Notes under the pieces: generated by a model | What the model was told of the DNA's origin: nothing | Database searches by the model: none | The model's input: only the letters and a program-made list of their open reading frames with translations | Shown: in pieces, positions 49,829-58,782 of the stretch | Layout: every line of letters starts with the position of its first letter | How positions within the stretch are numbered: position 1 is the first letter of the stretch | Origin: Brevundimonas sp. LM2 | Lineage (GTDB): Bacteria > Pseudomonadota > Alphaproteobacteria > Caulobacterales > Caulobacteraceae | Length of the DNA stretch: 64,000 bases | Direction of reading: 5' to 3' | Assembly: GCF_002002865.1 (NCBI RefSeq) | Contig: NZ_CP019508.1 | Span: 620,001 to 684,000, forward strand | Position numbers and translations under genes: made by a program

Positions 49829-50818
49829 ATGACCTTCCTGTCTCGCCTCAAATCCTCCACCGCGCGGATCGCCCAGCGGACGGCCGGCACGGCGCTCGGC
49901 CTCGGCCTCGCCGCCAGCCTGCTGATCTCGCCCGACATGGCCTTCGCCCAGGCGGCCGCGGCCCCCGCCGCCCCGGCCCCCGTGACCGCGCCGCGCGCCG
50001 TCGTCCCGGCCCAGGGCCAGGGCCCGGCCCTGTGGGTCGTGCGCGACGCCGACTCCACCCTCTATCTGTTCGGCACCGTCCATGCGCTGCGCCCGGAGAC
50101 GGCTTGGGGGTCGGCCAAGGTCGACGCGGCCTTCGACGGCGCCGAGCGCGTCGTGCTCGAGATTTTGAACCCGGACGACCAGGCCGCGATCCAGCCCCTG
50201 ATTCAGCAATACGGCCTCTCCCCCGATCGGCCCCTGTCCAGCCTGCTGACCCCCGAGGAGCTGACGCGCCTCGACGCGGCGGCCCAGACGATCGGCGCGC
50301 GCGCGGCCCAGCTGGACCCGCTCCGGCCCTGGCTGGTGGCCCTGTCGCTGTCCGTCGCCCCCCTGTTGAAGGCCGGCTACGATCCCAAGTCGGGCGTCGA
50401 GCTGATTTTGAAGGCGCGGGCCGAGGCGGCGGGCAAGCCGGTCACGGGCTTCGAGACGATCGACAGACAGGTCTCCATCCTCGCCGGCCTGTCCGAGGAG
50501 ACCCAGCTCGACTTCCTGCGCGCGACGTTGGAGGAGGTCGAGGATGCCACGGCCGAGCTCGACGCCTTGGTCGAGGCCTGGGCGAGCGGCGACGTCGCCA
50601 GTATCGAACGCCTGGGCGTCGACGAGATGCGCACGGAGTCCGAAGAGATCTATCAGGCTTTGCTAGTCCGCCGGAACGTCGACTGGGCCCAGCAGATCGA
50701 GACCCTGCTGGCGGGCTCGGGCACAGTCTTCATCGCGGTCGGCAGCGCCCACCTGGCGGGCGAGGACAGCGTCCAGGCCCTGCTCGAGCGGCGCGGGGTG
50801 TCGGTCTCGCGCGAGTAG
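49829..50818 (+). CDS. TraB/GumN family protein
   Basis: Exported protein (329 aa) of the TraB/GumN family, related to the TIKI metalloprotease fold. The signal peptide ends LISPDMAFAQ and is followed by a Pro/Ala linker. The family opening GPALWVVRDADSTLYLFGTVHALRP carries the first GTVH motif, and the C-terminal GSGTVFIAVGSAHLAGEDSVQALLERRGV carries the second conserved GxxH. Protease activity in bacteria is not established. The ATG at 49829 has GAAAGGAAA upstream. It begins 50 bp after the HTH cassette and could share its transcript. Confidence 0.9.
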   Translation: MTFLSRLKSSTARIAQRTAGTALGLGLAASLLISPDMAFAQAAAAPAAPAPVTAPRAVVPAQGQGPALWVVRDADSTLYLFGTVHALRPETAWGSAKVDAAFDGAERVVLEILNPDDQAAIQPLIQQYGLSPDRPLSSLLTPEELTRLDAAAQTIGARAAQLDPLRPWLVALSLSVAPLLKAGYDPKSGVELILKARAEAAGKPVTGFETIDRQVSILAGLSEETQLDFLRATLEEVEDATAELDALVEAWASGDVASIERLGVDEMRTESEEIYQALLVRRNVDWAQQIETLLAGSGTVFIAVGSAHLAGEDSVQALLERRGVSVSRE

Positions 50819-50830
50819 GCCCGATCCGGC

Positions 50831-50850
50831 CGGGTCCCCGGGGGGACCCG
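50831..50850. terminator. Bidirectional hairpin between convergent genes
   Basis: CGGGTCCCC (50831-50839) and GGGGACCCG (50842-50850) form a nearly perfect palindrome in the 36-bp gap between the TraB/GumN gene and the convergent lipoprotein gene. There is no T tract. Confidence 0.5.
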
Positions 50851-50854
50851 CGCC

Positions 50855-51262
50855 TCAGGGGCGGACGCGATTGGGCAGGCCGGCGACCGCGTCTTCGGGC
50901 ACCATGCGTGTGATCGTCGCTCGACACGTCCGCGCGATGACCGATGCGCTGGCGACCTCCAGGGTGACCCTGTCGCCGACGCAGAGACTGCCACCCTCGG
51001 GCCCGAGGGCGCGGACCCTGATCTCGGTATCCGGTCCGCCCTGGACACAGGCGTCGTCGGCGGCGACTTCCAGCGTCTGGCCCGTCCGAACGCGCAGATA
51101 GACAGGGGCGGTGCCCGCGCGCGAGATCACGAAGGCGCTGTCGCCGGCGAAACATCTCCGGCTGTCGGTCGGCATCGCAGCCTGCCCCGGCGTCGGCGCG
51201 GGGGCCGGCGCGCACCCCGCGACGGCGATCAGAACGCAGAACGGTAGGATCATTCGCAGCAT
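50855..51262 (-). CDS. Hypothetical lipoprotein
   Basis: A 135-aa exported protein with lipobox VAGCAPAP (Cys17). The mature part has four further cysteines (RRCFAGDS, DDACVQGG, GSLCVGD and ARTCRA), probably two disulphides in the periplasm, and the pattern YLRVRTGQTLEVAADDACVQG suggests a small beta-rich domain. No family recognised with confidence. The ATG at 51262 is chosen. Confidence 0.75.
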   Translation of the reverse strand: MLRMILPFCVLIAVAGCAPAPAPTPGQAAMPTDSRRCFAGDSAFVISRAGTAPVYLRVRTGQTLEVAADDACVQGGPDTEIRVRALGPEGGSLCVGDRVTLEVASASVIARTCRATITRMVPEDAVAGLPNRVRP

Positions 51263-51417
51263 GTCGTCCTCGTGCGTCCCGTCGGCAGGCGTGCGCTGTC
51301 CCCCTCATGGAGACCCGGCCGGCCCGGACGCACAATGCACGACTTCGTCATCCGGGGGCGAAGGGCCCGCCTGCGGCCGTCTGCGGAGAGCGCCCCCGGG
51401 CACCGAAGCTGGGAAGA

Positions 51418-51491
51418 TGGAGCGGGCGGCGGGAATCGAACCCGCACGAAAAGCTTGGGAAGCTTTCAGGCTACCACTACATCACGCCCGC
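51418..51491 (-). tRNA. tRNA-Gly (anticodon CCC)
   Basis: Read on the minus strand, the acceptor stem GCGGGCG (51491-51485) pairs with CGCCCGC (51428-51422), followed by discriminator T and an encoded CCA (51420-51418). The anticodon arm AAAGC-TTCCCAA-GCTTT gives loop TTCCCAA and anticodon CCC, which reads GGG. The T arm GCGGG-TTCGAAT-CCCGC is canonical. The 74-nt length including CCA is normal for tRNA-Gly. Confidence 0.95.
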
Positions 51492-51595
51492 GGAAGCCGG
51501 GGCAAACTAGCGGATTGCGCCGTGGGCTCAAGCCGAAAGACGGGCTTGCCGCCGATGGGCGTCGGGGCTAGTCCGCCTCGCAGGAGACGATCCCG

Positions 51596-52426
51596 ATGGC
51601 GCGCCGGTCCGACCGCGAAGGCATGATCCTGCTGAACGTGCTGCTGGTCGTGGCCATGGCCAGTGTGACCGTGCTGATCATGGTCGCGGGCCAGGACCTC
51701 GAGATCCAGCGCAGCACCCGTCTGCGCGACGTGGCCCAGGCCGGGGCCTATGCCCGCGCCGGCGAACTGTCGGCCATCACCAGCCTGCGTCGGGACGGTA
51801 TCGTGGCGGCGGGGACCGACAACCTGACCGAGCCCTGGGCGGCCCTGTCCCAGACCTCGGTCGCCGTCCCGAGCGGCCGCTTCGCCCTGGCCATCGAGGA
51901 CGAACAGGCCCGGTTCAATCTGAATGCCATGGTGGGCGGGGAGGCGGGCCCCATCGATCTGTTCCAGCGGATCGGCGCGGCCGCCGGCGTCGCTCCCGAA
52001 AGCCTGATCCGGATCGCCACGGTGGTGCGGGTGGCCGGGCCGCTGTCGGACGACCGGCTCCTGCTCGCCGCCGGGATCACGCCGGACGAACTGGCGCGGC
52101 TGTCCCCCTTCGTGGTGATCCTGCCGTCGGCGGCGCGGCTGAACCTCAACACGGTGGGCGAGTCGCTGCTGGCCCTGGTGCTGAACGATCCCGAGTCCGC
52201 CCGCGCCCTGATCGCCCGCCGGGCGCAGGTGGGATACCTGACCCAGGCCGATCTGGCGGCGGCGGGCGCCCCGCCCGCGGCCACCGGCTTCACCTCCGAC
52301 CATTTCCGCACCACCACCTCCGTCACGGTCGGGGCCGTGGACCAGGTGGTGACCAGCCGCCTGACCCGCACGCGCGGCGCCGGTCGGGTGGACGTCGTGG
52401 TGACGGGGCGACAGTCCGGCGTTTGA
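51596..52426 (+). CDS. GspK-like minor pseudopilin (general secretion pathway)
   Basis: A 276-aa protein with a type IV prepilin-like N-terminus: DREGMILLNVLLVVAMASVTVLIMV has a basic leader and a hydrophobic helix. As in GspK, the mature position 5 is not the usual glutamate. The following QARFNLNAMVGG and the SAM-like helical part (LARLSPFVVILPSAARLNLNTVGESLLALV...AQVGYLTQADLAAAG) match GspK, which caps the type II secretion pseudopilus. No other T2SS gene is in the window, so it is either a lone gene or separated from its cluster. AGGAGA precedes the ATG. Confidence 0.82.
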   Translation: MARRSDREGMILLNVLLVVAMASVTVLIMVAGQDLEIQRSTRLRDVAQAGAYARAGELSAITSLRRDGIVAAGTDNLTEPWAALSQTSVAVPSGRFALAIEDEQARFNLNAMVGGEAGPIDLFQRIGAAAGVAPESLIRIATVVRVAGPLSDDRLLLAAGITPDELARLSPFVVILPSAARLNLNTVGESLLALVLNDPESARALIARRAQVGYLTQADLAAAGAPPAATGFTSDHFRTTTSVTVGAVDQVVTSRLTRTRGAGRVDVVVTGRQSGV

Positions 52427-52683
52427 CGCGATCTGAGGCGCTCAGAGCACACCGCCCGGGCCTCCGCGCCTTTCGGGGCGCGGGGTCCCACGTCTATGAC
52501 AGCGGCGAAACACTCGCGCGACACACGGGCGATACTCACTCCGTATTCGGAGCAACTGTAATAATGCGTCGATTTTCTGTCACCGACACATCGCAAACGC
52601 GCCTTAAAGCCGCCGTCGGGGTTGCTGGAATTGTGTCGTCCGGACGCGTGGCAACCAGACATTTCAACGCGAGGGACTGCCCG

Positions 52684-54189
52684 ATGCTTCGTCTGACCAA
52701 GGTACTGATGGCCGGTACGGCCGTGATGGCGCTGGCCGCCTGTGGATCCGCCGAAGTGGCGTCCCCCGGCGAAGGCGACTTCGGCCAGCCCACCACCCCG
52801 ACCACCCCGACCACCCCGACCACCCCGACCCCCGGCAACGGCACGCCCGCCGCGGATTGCCCGAGCGGCCTGAGCAACATCGGCCTGGTCGCCGGCGGCA
52901 CCCTGCGCGCCTGCCAGCTGCCCCCCGTCATCACCGGTAACCTCGGCCTGTCGGTCCGCGCCGGCACCATCTACGCCATCGCCGGCGCCACCCAGGTCGG
53001 CGTCGACCGCGGCATCGACGGCGCCGGCGGCGCCCAGGGCATCCTGACGATCGATCCGGGCGTGCGCGTGTTCGCCTCGGGCGGCGGCGACGCGCTGGTC
53101 GTCAACCGCGGCTCGCAGCTGTTCGCCGAGGGCACCTCGACCAACCCGATCATCTTCACCAGCCGCCAGAATGTTGAGGGCACCACGACGGACACCTCGC
53201 AAGGCCAGTGGGGCGGCATCATCCTGGCCGGCCGCGCGCCCCAGGCGAACTGCCAGCTGACCGCCCCCGTGACCTGCACGGGCACCGTCGAAGGCGGCCT
53301 GTCGGTCTCCTACGGCGGCAACACGGCCGGCGACACCTCGGGCCGTCTGCGCTACGTCCAGATCAAATACTCGGGCTTCGAAGTCTCGCCGGGCAACGAA
53401 CTGCAGGGCCTGACCCTGGCCGGCACCGGTTCGGGCACGACCCTCAGCCACATCCAGGTCTACAACAGCTCGGATGACGGCATCGAGATCTTCGGCGGCA
53501 CCGCCAACCTGACCTATCTGGTCATCAACGGCGCCGACGACGACGGCCTGGACACCGACACCGGCTGGCGCGGTGGGGCTCAGTTCGGCATCGTCACCCA
53601 GCGTGCGACCACCGGCACGGGCGGAAGCCGCGGCTTCGAATGGTCGGCCGCGCCGACCACGACGCCCTACGCCACGCGCTACCTGTCGCAACCGAAGGTC
53701 TCGAACTTCACCATCGTCGGCCGCAACGCCGCGGTCGCCGCCGACTCGCTCATCCGTCTGGACTCGGGCACCGACGCGACGATCCTGAACTCGGTGTTCA
53801 CCAACCCGACGACCTCGGTCTCGGCCTGCCTGGACATCAACAGCGCCGACACCCTGACCAGCACGCCGACCTTCACCTCGGTGTTCTTCGCCTGCTCGAC
53901 GCCGTATGCGACGGCCGCCGTGGCCGGCACCGCCGCCGCCTTCACCAGCGGAACCAACAACACCGCCGCCGGAACGTCGACCCTGACGGCCCCGACGACG
54001 GGCACGACGATCGCCAACCAGTCGCTGGCCTTCATCAACGGTGCCAACGAAACGGCCGTGACCCCGGTCAACGCCAGCACGGTCTACTCGTTCTTCGTGG
54101 CGACGCCCTACATCGGCGCCGTCCGCAACGCGGCCGACACCTGGTACCTGGGCTGGACCTGCGGCATCACCGCCGGCCTGACCTGCTGA
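52684..54189 (+). CDS. Beta-helix-like lipoprotein paired with a TonB receptor
   Basis: A 501-aa predicted outer-membrane lipoprotein. The signal peptide ends VMALAACGSAE. A Pro-Thr linker follows, from four perfect 9-bp repeats (52792-52827). The rest has parallel beta-helix character: repeated short strands and Asn/Gly turns such as GRLRYVQIKYSGFEV, LSHIQVYNSSDDGIEIFGGTANLTYLVINGADDDGLDTD and VSNFTIVGRNAAVAADSLIRLDSG. The aspartate-rich turns could bind calcium. It lies 79 bp upstream of a TonB-dependent receptor gene, so the two may form a surface uptake pair. Substrate unknown. Confidence 0.82.
   Translation: MLRLTKVLMAGTAVMALAACGSAEVASPGEGDFGQPTTPTTPTTPTTPTPGNGTPAADCPSGLSNIGLVAGGTLRACQLPPVITGNLGLSVRAGTIYAIAGATQVGVDRGIDGAGGAQGILTIDPGVRVFASGGGDALVVNRGSQLFAEGTSTNPIIFTSRQNVEGTTTDTSQGQWGGIILAGRAPQANCQLTAPVTCTGTVEGGLSVSYGGNTAGDTSGRLRYVQIKYSGFEVSPGNELQGLTLAGTGSGTTLSHIQVYNSSDDGIEIFGGTANLTYLVINGADDDGLDTDTGWRGGAQFGIVTQRATTGTGGSRGFEWSAAPTTTPYATRYLSQPKVSNFTIVGRNAAVAADSLIRLDSGTDATILNSVFTNPTTSVSACLDINSADTLTSTPTFTSVFFACSTPYATAAVAGTAAAFTSGTNNTAAGTSTLTAPTTGTTIANQSLAFINGANETAVTPVNASTVYSFFVATPYIGAVRNAADTWYLGWTCGITAGLTC
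52792..52827 (+). repeat. 9-bp tandem repeat, four perfect copies, inside a lipoprotein gene
   Basis: The unit ACCACCCCG is repeated at 52792, 52801, 52810 and 52819, encoding the repeated T-T-P linker behind the lipid-attachment cysteine. Copy-number change by slippage would keep the reading frame and change only linker length. Confidence 0.9.
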
Positions 54190-54199
54190 CGACGGAAGC

Positions 54200-54223
54200 G
54201 CGGCGGCCCTTCGGGGTCGCCGC
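54200..54223 (+). terminator. Intercistronic hairpin between lipoprotein and TonB receptor genes
   Basis: GCGGCGGCC (54200-54208) pairs with GGTCGCCGC (54215-54223), one G-T wobble included, around the loop CTTCGG. No long T tract follows (CTTTCG only), so it is more likely a partial attenuator or an RNA-stability element for the lipoprotein message. Confidence 0.55.
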
Positions 54224-54268
54224 CGGCTTTCGCCATTTCCGTTGAAACCTACCCAAGGCGCGCAGATC

Positions 54269-56950
54269 ATGAAGACGCTATCTTTGACCCTTAGCGGGGT
54301 CCTGCTGGCCACCAGCGCGCTGATCGCGCCTGGGCTGGCATACGCTCAGACCGCCCCCGTCCAGCAGACCCCGGCGCAGCAGGCTGAGCCGACCGTGCAG
54401 GAGTCGGACGCGGAGCAGGAGTCCACGCTCGACGAGATCGTCGTCCTGGGCCGCTATATTCCCGAGCCCAACCGCGAAAGCTCCGAGGTCGCCGCCTTCG
54501 TGACCGCCGAAGACCTGCAGCGCACCGGCGATTCGAACGCCGCCGCCGCCCTGACCCGCGTCACCGGCCTGTCGGTCGTCGAGGGTCGCTTCATCTACGT
54601 CCGCGGCCTGGGCGAGCGCTATTCCTCGGCCCTGCTGAACGGCTCGCCCCTGCCCAGCCCCGAACCGCTGCAGCGGGTCGTGCCCCTGGACCTGTTCCCG
54701 GCCAACGTTCTGGACAGCGTCACCGTCCAGAAGACCTACTCCGCCAACTTCCCCGGCGAGTTCGGCGGCGGCGTGATCGACCTTCAGACCATCGACGCGC
54801 CCAACGATCCCTTCTTCACGATGCAGGTCGAAATCGGCGGCAATACGGAAGCGACGGGCCAGGAGGGTCTGACCTATTTCGGCTCGCGCACCGACTTCCT
54901 CGGCTTCGACGACGACACCCGCGACATCCCGGGTGAGCTCGCCCTGGCCTTCCAGTCCGGCAACCAGATCCAGCAGGGCACGGGCGCCTTCACCGATCGC
55001 CAGCTGCAACAGATCGGCCGGTCGCTGAACAACGCCCCGCTGCGGCTGCTTCAGCGCGAAGAAAACCCGGTCGACGTGGGCCTCGAGGTTTCCGGCGGCT
55101 TCTCCAACGAAACGCCGCTCGGGACGCTCGGCGTCATCGCGGTGGCGGGCTACGACAACAGCTGGCGCATCCGCCAGGGCTTCCAGGAAGCCGGTGGCTT
55201 CGACGCCGGCACGCTGATCCCCCTGGACAGCTTCCAGTTCGCCTCGAACCAGAACGACGTCCAGCTGAACCTGCTGGGGGGCCTGTCGCTGTCGGGCGCC
55301 GACCATGAGCTGAAGTGGACCAATTTCTACGTCCGCAACACCACCAAGGAGGCCCGCTCGCGGGTCGGACCGGTGTTCGATGCCGGCGGCAACATCCTGC
55401 GTGACGATTTCACGGAATGGTTCGTGCGGGAGCTGTTCTCCACCCAGCTGGCCGGCGAGCATGACTTCATGGACGGCGCGCTGGAACTGGACTGGCGCGC
55501 GGCCTATGCGACCACCTCGCGCGACGCACCGTACGAGACCCGCTTCAGCTACGCCCAGAACGCCACGGGTGCCTTCGTCCACCGGACGGGCGGCGGCGGC
55601 AACCTGATCTCCTTCAGCGAGCTCGACGACGACGTCTATTCGGCGGGCGCGGACGTTCGCTACACCCTGCCCCTGTCCGAGCTGCGCGACGTCACCTTCG
55701 CCGGTGGCGTGGCCTTCCTGGACAACAGCCGCGACTCCGAGCGTCGCGACCTGACCTTCACGGGTGGCAACAACCTGACCCAGGACCAGCTGGAATCCCG
55801 CGTCGACTACTACACGTCGGACTTCAACATCGGACCGAACGGCCTGGTGCTGCAGGAGATCACCGGTCAGAACGGGGCCGCCGCCTATGACGGCGAGCTG
55901 CAGGTCAACGCCGCCTATGTGTCGGTCGAGGCGGAGATCATCCCCCTGGTCACGACGACGGTCGGCGTCCGCTACGAGGAAGCCGAGCAGTCGGTGACGA
56001 CGCGGGATCTGTTCGGGAACACGGCACCGCTGCTGGCCACGCGTCTGGAGGAAGAATATTTCCTGCCGGCCTTCACCGCGACCTGGAACTTCGCCGAAGA
56101 CATGCAACTGCGTCTCGGCGCGTCGCAGACCATCGGCCGCCCCCAGTTCCGCGAACTGGCCGCCCAGCCCTATACCGATCCCGAAAGCGACCGGACCTTC
56201 AACGGCAACCCGTTCCTGGTCGACACCGAGATCCTGAACCTGGACGCCCGTTACGAGTGGTATTTCGACCGCCAGCAGTTCTTCACCTTCGGCGTCTTCT
56301 ACAAGGACCTGGACAAGCCGGTGGAGTCCACGATCGTGGCCATCACCAACACCGACAAGCAGCAGTCCTTCCTGAACGCCCCACAGGCGGTGATCTACGG
56401 CGCCGAAGTCGAGGCCAAGAAATATTTCGAATGGCCCGACAGCGGAACGTCCTTCATCGCCAACAAGCGCTGGCTGGTCCAGGCCAACTACACCTACTCC
56501 AGCTCCGAGGTTAAGGTGGAGTCGGGCGACACCGTGGTCAGCCCCGGCGATACCGTGCCGCAGCCGGCCGACTTCTTCATCGAAGACGGCAGCCGTCTGC
56601 AGGGCCAGTCCGAGCACGTCGCCAACCTGCAACTGGGTTGGGAAGACGACACGGCGCGGTCGCAGGCCACGATCATCGTCAACTACGTGTCCGAGCGGAT
56701 CACCGCCCGCGGCGCCGGCGCCGCCGGCAACCGCGAGCCCGATTTCATCCAGGAGCCGGGCGTCTTCCTCGACTTCGTCTACCGCAAGGACTTCACGGTG
56801 GCCGAACGCGACCTCGGCTTCGCCCTGGAACTGCGCAACCTGCTGGGCACCGACTTCGACGAGTATCAGGAGTTCGGCGACAGCAAGATCCGCATCAACA
56901 ACTACGACCTGGGCTCCAGCGCCTCGGTCAGCCTGACCGCCCGCTTCTAG
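54269..56950 (+). CDS. TonB-dependent receptor
   Basis: Outer-membrane TonB-dependent transporter (893 aa). The signal peptide ends APGLAYAQ. A glutamine/glutamate-rich spacer precedes the probable TonB box DEIVVLG (about residue 56). The plug domain shows AAALTRVTGLSVVEGRFIYVRGLGERYSSALLNGSPLPSPEP, and the barrel ends with the terminal aromatic SVSLTARF. The plug style, with the VRGLGERY motif, is that of the large Caulobacterales/Sphingomonadales receptor family. Substrate is not predictable. The ATG at 54269 begins the signal peptide; an in-frame TTG at 54242 is possible. Confidence 0.93.
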   Translation: MKTLSLTLSGVLLATSALIAPGLAYAQTAPVQQTPAQQAEPTVQESDAEQESTLDEIVVLGRYIPEPNRESSEVAAFVTAEDLQRTGDSNAAAALTRVTGLSVVEGRFIYVRGLGERYSSALLNGSPLPSPEPLQRVVPLDLFPANVLDSVTVQKTYSANFPGEFGGGVIDLQTIDAPNDPFFTMQVEIGGNTEATGQEGLTYFGSRTDFLGFDDDTRDIPGELALAFQSGNQIQQGTGAFTDRQLQQIGRSLNNAPLRLLQREENPVDVGLEVSGGFSNETPLGTLGVIAVAGYDNSWRIRQGFQEAGGFDAGTLIPLDSFQFASNQNDVQLNLLGGLSLSGADHELKWTNFYVRNTTKEARSRVGPVFDAGGNILRDDFTEWFVRELFSTQLAGEHDFMDGALELDWRAAYATTSRDAPYETRFSYAQNATGAFVHRTGGGGNLISFSELDDDVYSAGADVRYTLPLSELRDVTFAGGVAFLDNSRDSERRDLTFTGGNNLTQDQLESRVDYYTSDFNIGPNGLVLQEITGQNGAAAYDGELQVNAAYVSVEAEIIPLVTTTVGVRYEEAEQSVTTRDLFGNTAPLLATRLEEEYFLPAFTATWNFAEDMQLRLGASQTIGRPQFRELAAQPYTDPESDRTFNGNPFLVDTEILNLDARYEWYFDRQQFFTFGVFYKDLDKPVESTIVAITNTDKQQSFLNAPQAVIYGAEVEAKKYFEWPDSGTSFIANKRWLVQANYTYSSSEVKVESGDTVVSPGDTVPQPADFFIEDGSRLQGQSEHVANLQLGWEDDTARSQATIIVNYVSERITARGAGAAGNREPDFIQEPGVFLDFVYRKDFTVAERDLGFALELRNLLGTDFDEYQEFGDSKIRINNYDLGSSASVSLTARF

Positions 56951-56974
56951 GGCATCGGGTTCCGACGACGACGA

Positions 56975-57005
56975 GGGCCGCTCCGGCAACGGGGCGGCCC
57001 TTTTT
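56975..57005 (+). terminator. Rho-independent terminator of the TonB receptor gene
   Basis: An 11-bp GC stem (GGGCCGCTCCG at 56975-56985 with CGGGGCGGCCC, one T-G pair) closed by a GCAA tetraloop is followed by TTTTT at 57001-57005. It lies 24 bp after the stop. Confidence 0.88.
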
Positions 57006-57009
57006 CGTT

Positions 57010-58677
57010 TCAGTCGGCCGGATGGACGACCCGGCCGTCGACGACGGTCAGGACGGCCCGACCCTTCGGGATCTCGGCCTCCGGCACGGTCATCAGATCG
57101 ATGTCGAAGGCGGTGAAGTCGGCGCGCTTGCCGACCGCGATCGTGCCCAGGTCGTCCTCCCGGAACGCGGCATAGGCGGGCCACAGGGTGAACATCTTCA
57201 GCGCCGTGGCACGGTCGACGGCCTCCTGCGGCCGCCAGTCCGGCCCCTGAACCCCCTCCAGGTCGCGGCGGGCGACGGCGGCGTAGAATTCGATCAGCGG
57301 ATCGCCGCGCTCGACCGGGGCGTCCGATCCCCCGACCACGACGACGCCGAGGTCGACCAGACTGTGCCAGGCATAGGCCCCGTCCAGCCGCGCGTCGCCG
57401 AGCCGGGCCGGGGCGAAGTGGAAGTCGCCGATCGCGTGGCTGGGCTGCATCGAGGCGATGATCGGCAGATCCTGGAACCAGTGGTAGTCCGACGGCCGCA
57501 GGATCTGGGCATGCTCGATGCGCAGACGGACGTCCGCGCCGTTCGGGCGCTCGGAGGCCGGCACGGCGTCCAGGGCGCTCGCATACCATTCCGCCACCGA
57601 GGCGTTGCCGCGATCGCCGATGGCATGGGTGGCGATCTGGATGCCCGACCGCAGCGCCTGCTGGTACAGCGGCCCGATCTGCTCAGGCGTGATCTGCATC
57701 AGGCCGGTCGTCGCGGGCGCGTCCGCATAGGGCTCGAACAGGGCCGCCCCGCGCGACCCCAGGGCCCCGTCGGCATAGAATTTCACCGCCCGCGTGACGA
57801 TCCGGCCGTTCACGCTTTCGCGCGGGCCGGAGGCGAACAGGGCCTGGGCCCCGTCGGGGGTGACGCTGTTGTAGATCCGCAAGGGGGCCTCTCCGGCCGC
57901 GTCCATGGCCTCCAGCAGGGGGATGTCCTTCCACGGCGCGCTCATGAAATGCACGCCGGTCCAGCCATAGCGGGCCTCGACCCGGAAGCCGGCGCGATAG
58001 GCCTCGCGCGTCTGTTCGGGATCGGCCTGGGGCATCAGCGGGGCCAGAAGCTGTTCGGCGGCATCGACGAACAGGCCGGTCGGCCGGCCGTCCGCGCCCT
58101 TCAGGATCTCGCCGCCGAACGGGGCCTCGGTCGCGGCGGTGATGCCCAGCCGGGTCATGGCGGGGGTCGAGGCGACCATGGCGTGGCCGTCGGAACGGCC
58201 CAGCAGGACGATCCGACCGGGGGCGGCCGCGTCCAGGTCGGCGGCGGTCAGGAACCGGGCCCCGTCGGCGCTTTCGGGCCAGCGGGTCTCGATCCAGCCC
58301 CGGCCGACGATCACGCCCTCCGGATGCGCCTCGGCCCAGGCCGTCAGCCGCGCCATGGCGTCGACCACCGAGGTCGAGCCCTCCAGGTTCAGCGTCAGTT
58401 CGCGCCAGCCGACGCCGTCCAGATGGGCATGGCCGTCGGTGAAGCCGGGAAACAGGGTGGCCCCGTCCAGCTCGATGACCCTCAGCCCCTCGGTCGAGGG
58501 CGCGCCCGCGGCGGTGCCGGCATAGGCGATGCGCCCGTCGCGGGCGATGACCACCTCGACCGTCGGCATGGCCTCGACGCCCGTGTGGATGGTGCCGCCG
58601 CGGATCAGCAGATCCTGGGCCTGGGCCGGCAGGGCGAGGGCCGCGAGCGCGGCGGCGGTCAGGAACGATCGGAACAT
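57010..58677 (-). CDS. Exported YtcJ-like amidohydrolase
   Basis: A periplasmic metal-dependent hydrolase (555 aa) of the amidohydrolase_3 / YtcJ family. The signal peptide ends ALALPAQAQ. The metal motif is FPGFTDGHAHLDGVG, with KFYADGALGSRGAALFEPY (the carboxylated-Lys / substrate region), ATHAIGDRGNASV and IEHAQILRPSD as further family landmarks. VVVGGSDAPVERGDPL carries the last metal-binding Asp. Substrate unknown. The ATG at 58677 gives the signal peptide; a longer frame to 59154 runs antisense to the DUF488 gene and is rejected. Confidence 0.92.
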   Translation of the reverse strand: MFRSFLTAAALAALALPAQAQDLLIRGGTIHTGVEAMPTVEVVIARDGRIAYAGTAAGAPSTEGLRVIELDGATLFPGFTDGHAHLDGVGWRELTLNLEGSTSVVDAMARLTAWAEAHPEGVIVGRGWIETRWPESADGARFLTAADLDAAAPGRIVLLGRSDGHAMVASTPAMTRLGITAATEAPFGGEILKGADGRPTGLFVDAAEQLLAPLMPQADPEQTREAYRAGFRVEARYGWTGVHFMSAPWKDIPLLEAMDAAGEAPLRIYNSVTPDGAQALFASGPRESVNGRIVTRAVKFYADGALGSRGAALFEPYADAPATTGLMQITPEQIGPLYQQALRSGIQIATHAIGDRGNASVAEWYASALDAVPASERPNGADVRLRIEHAQILRPSDYHWFQDLPIIASMQPSHAIGDFHFAPARLGDARLDGAYAWHSLVDLGVVVVGGSDAPVERGDPLIEFYAAVARRDLEGVQGPDWRPQEAVDRATALKMFTLWPAYAAFREDDLGTIAVGKRADFTAFDIDLMTVPEAEIPKGRAVLTVVDGRVVHPAD

Positions 58678-58782
58678 ACGGCACCCCGGATTGGCTGAAA
58701 TCGGACATGGAGTTGGACCGGGCGCCGCCGGGCGCGTCAAGGCGGCGCTGGTTTCCGGGCTGTCCGGTCCCATATCGGTGCC

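Noticed and set aside
51418..51596. tRNA-Gly as an integration site for a mobile island
   Set aside because: No integrase and no repeated tRNA 3' end were found downstream within the window.
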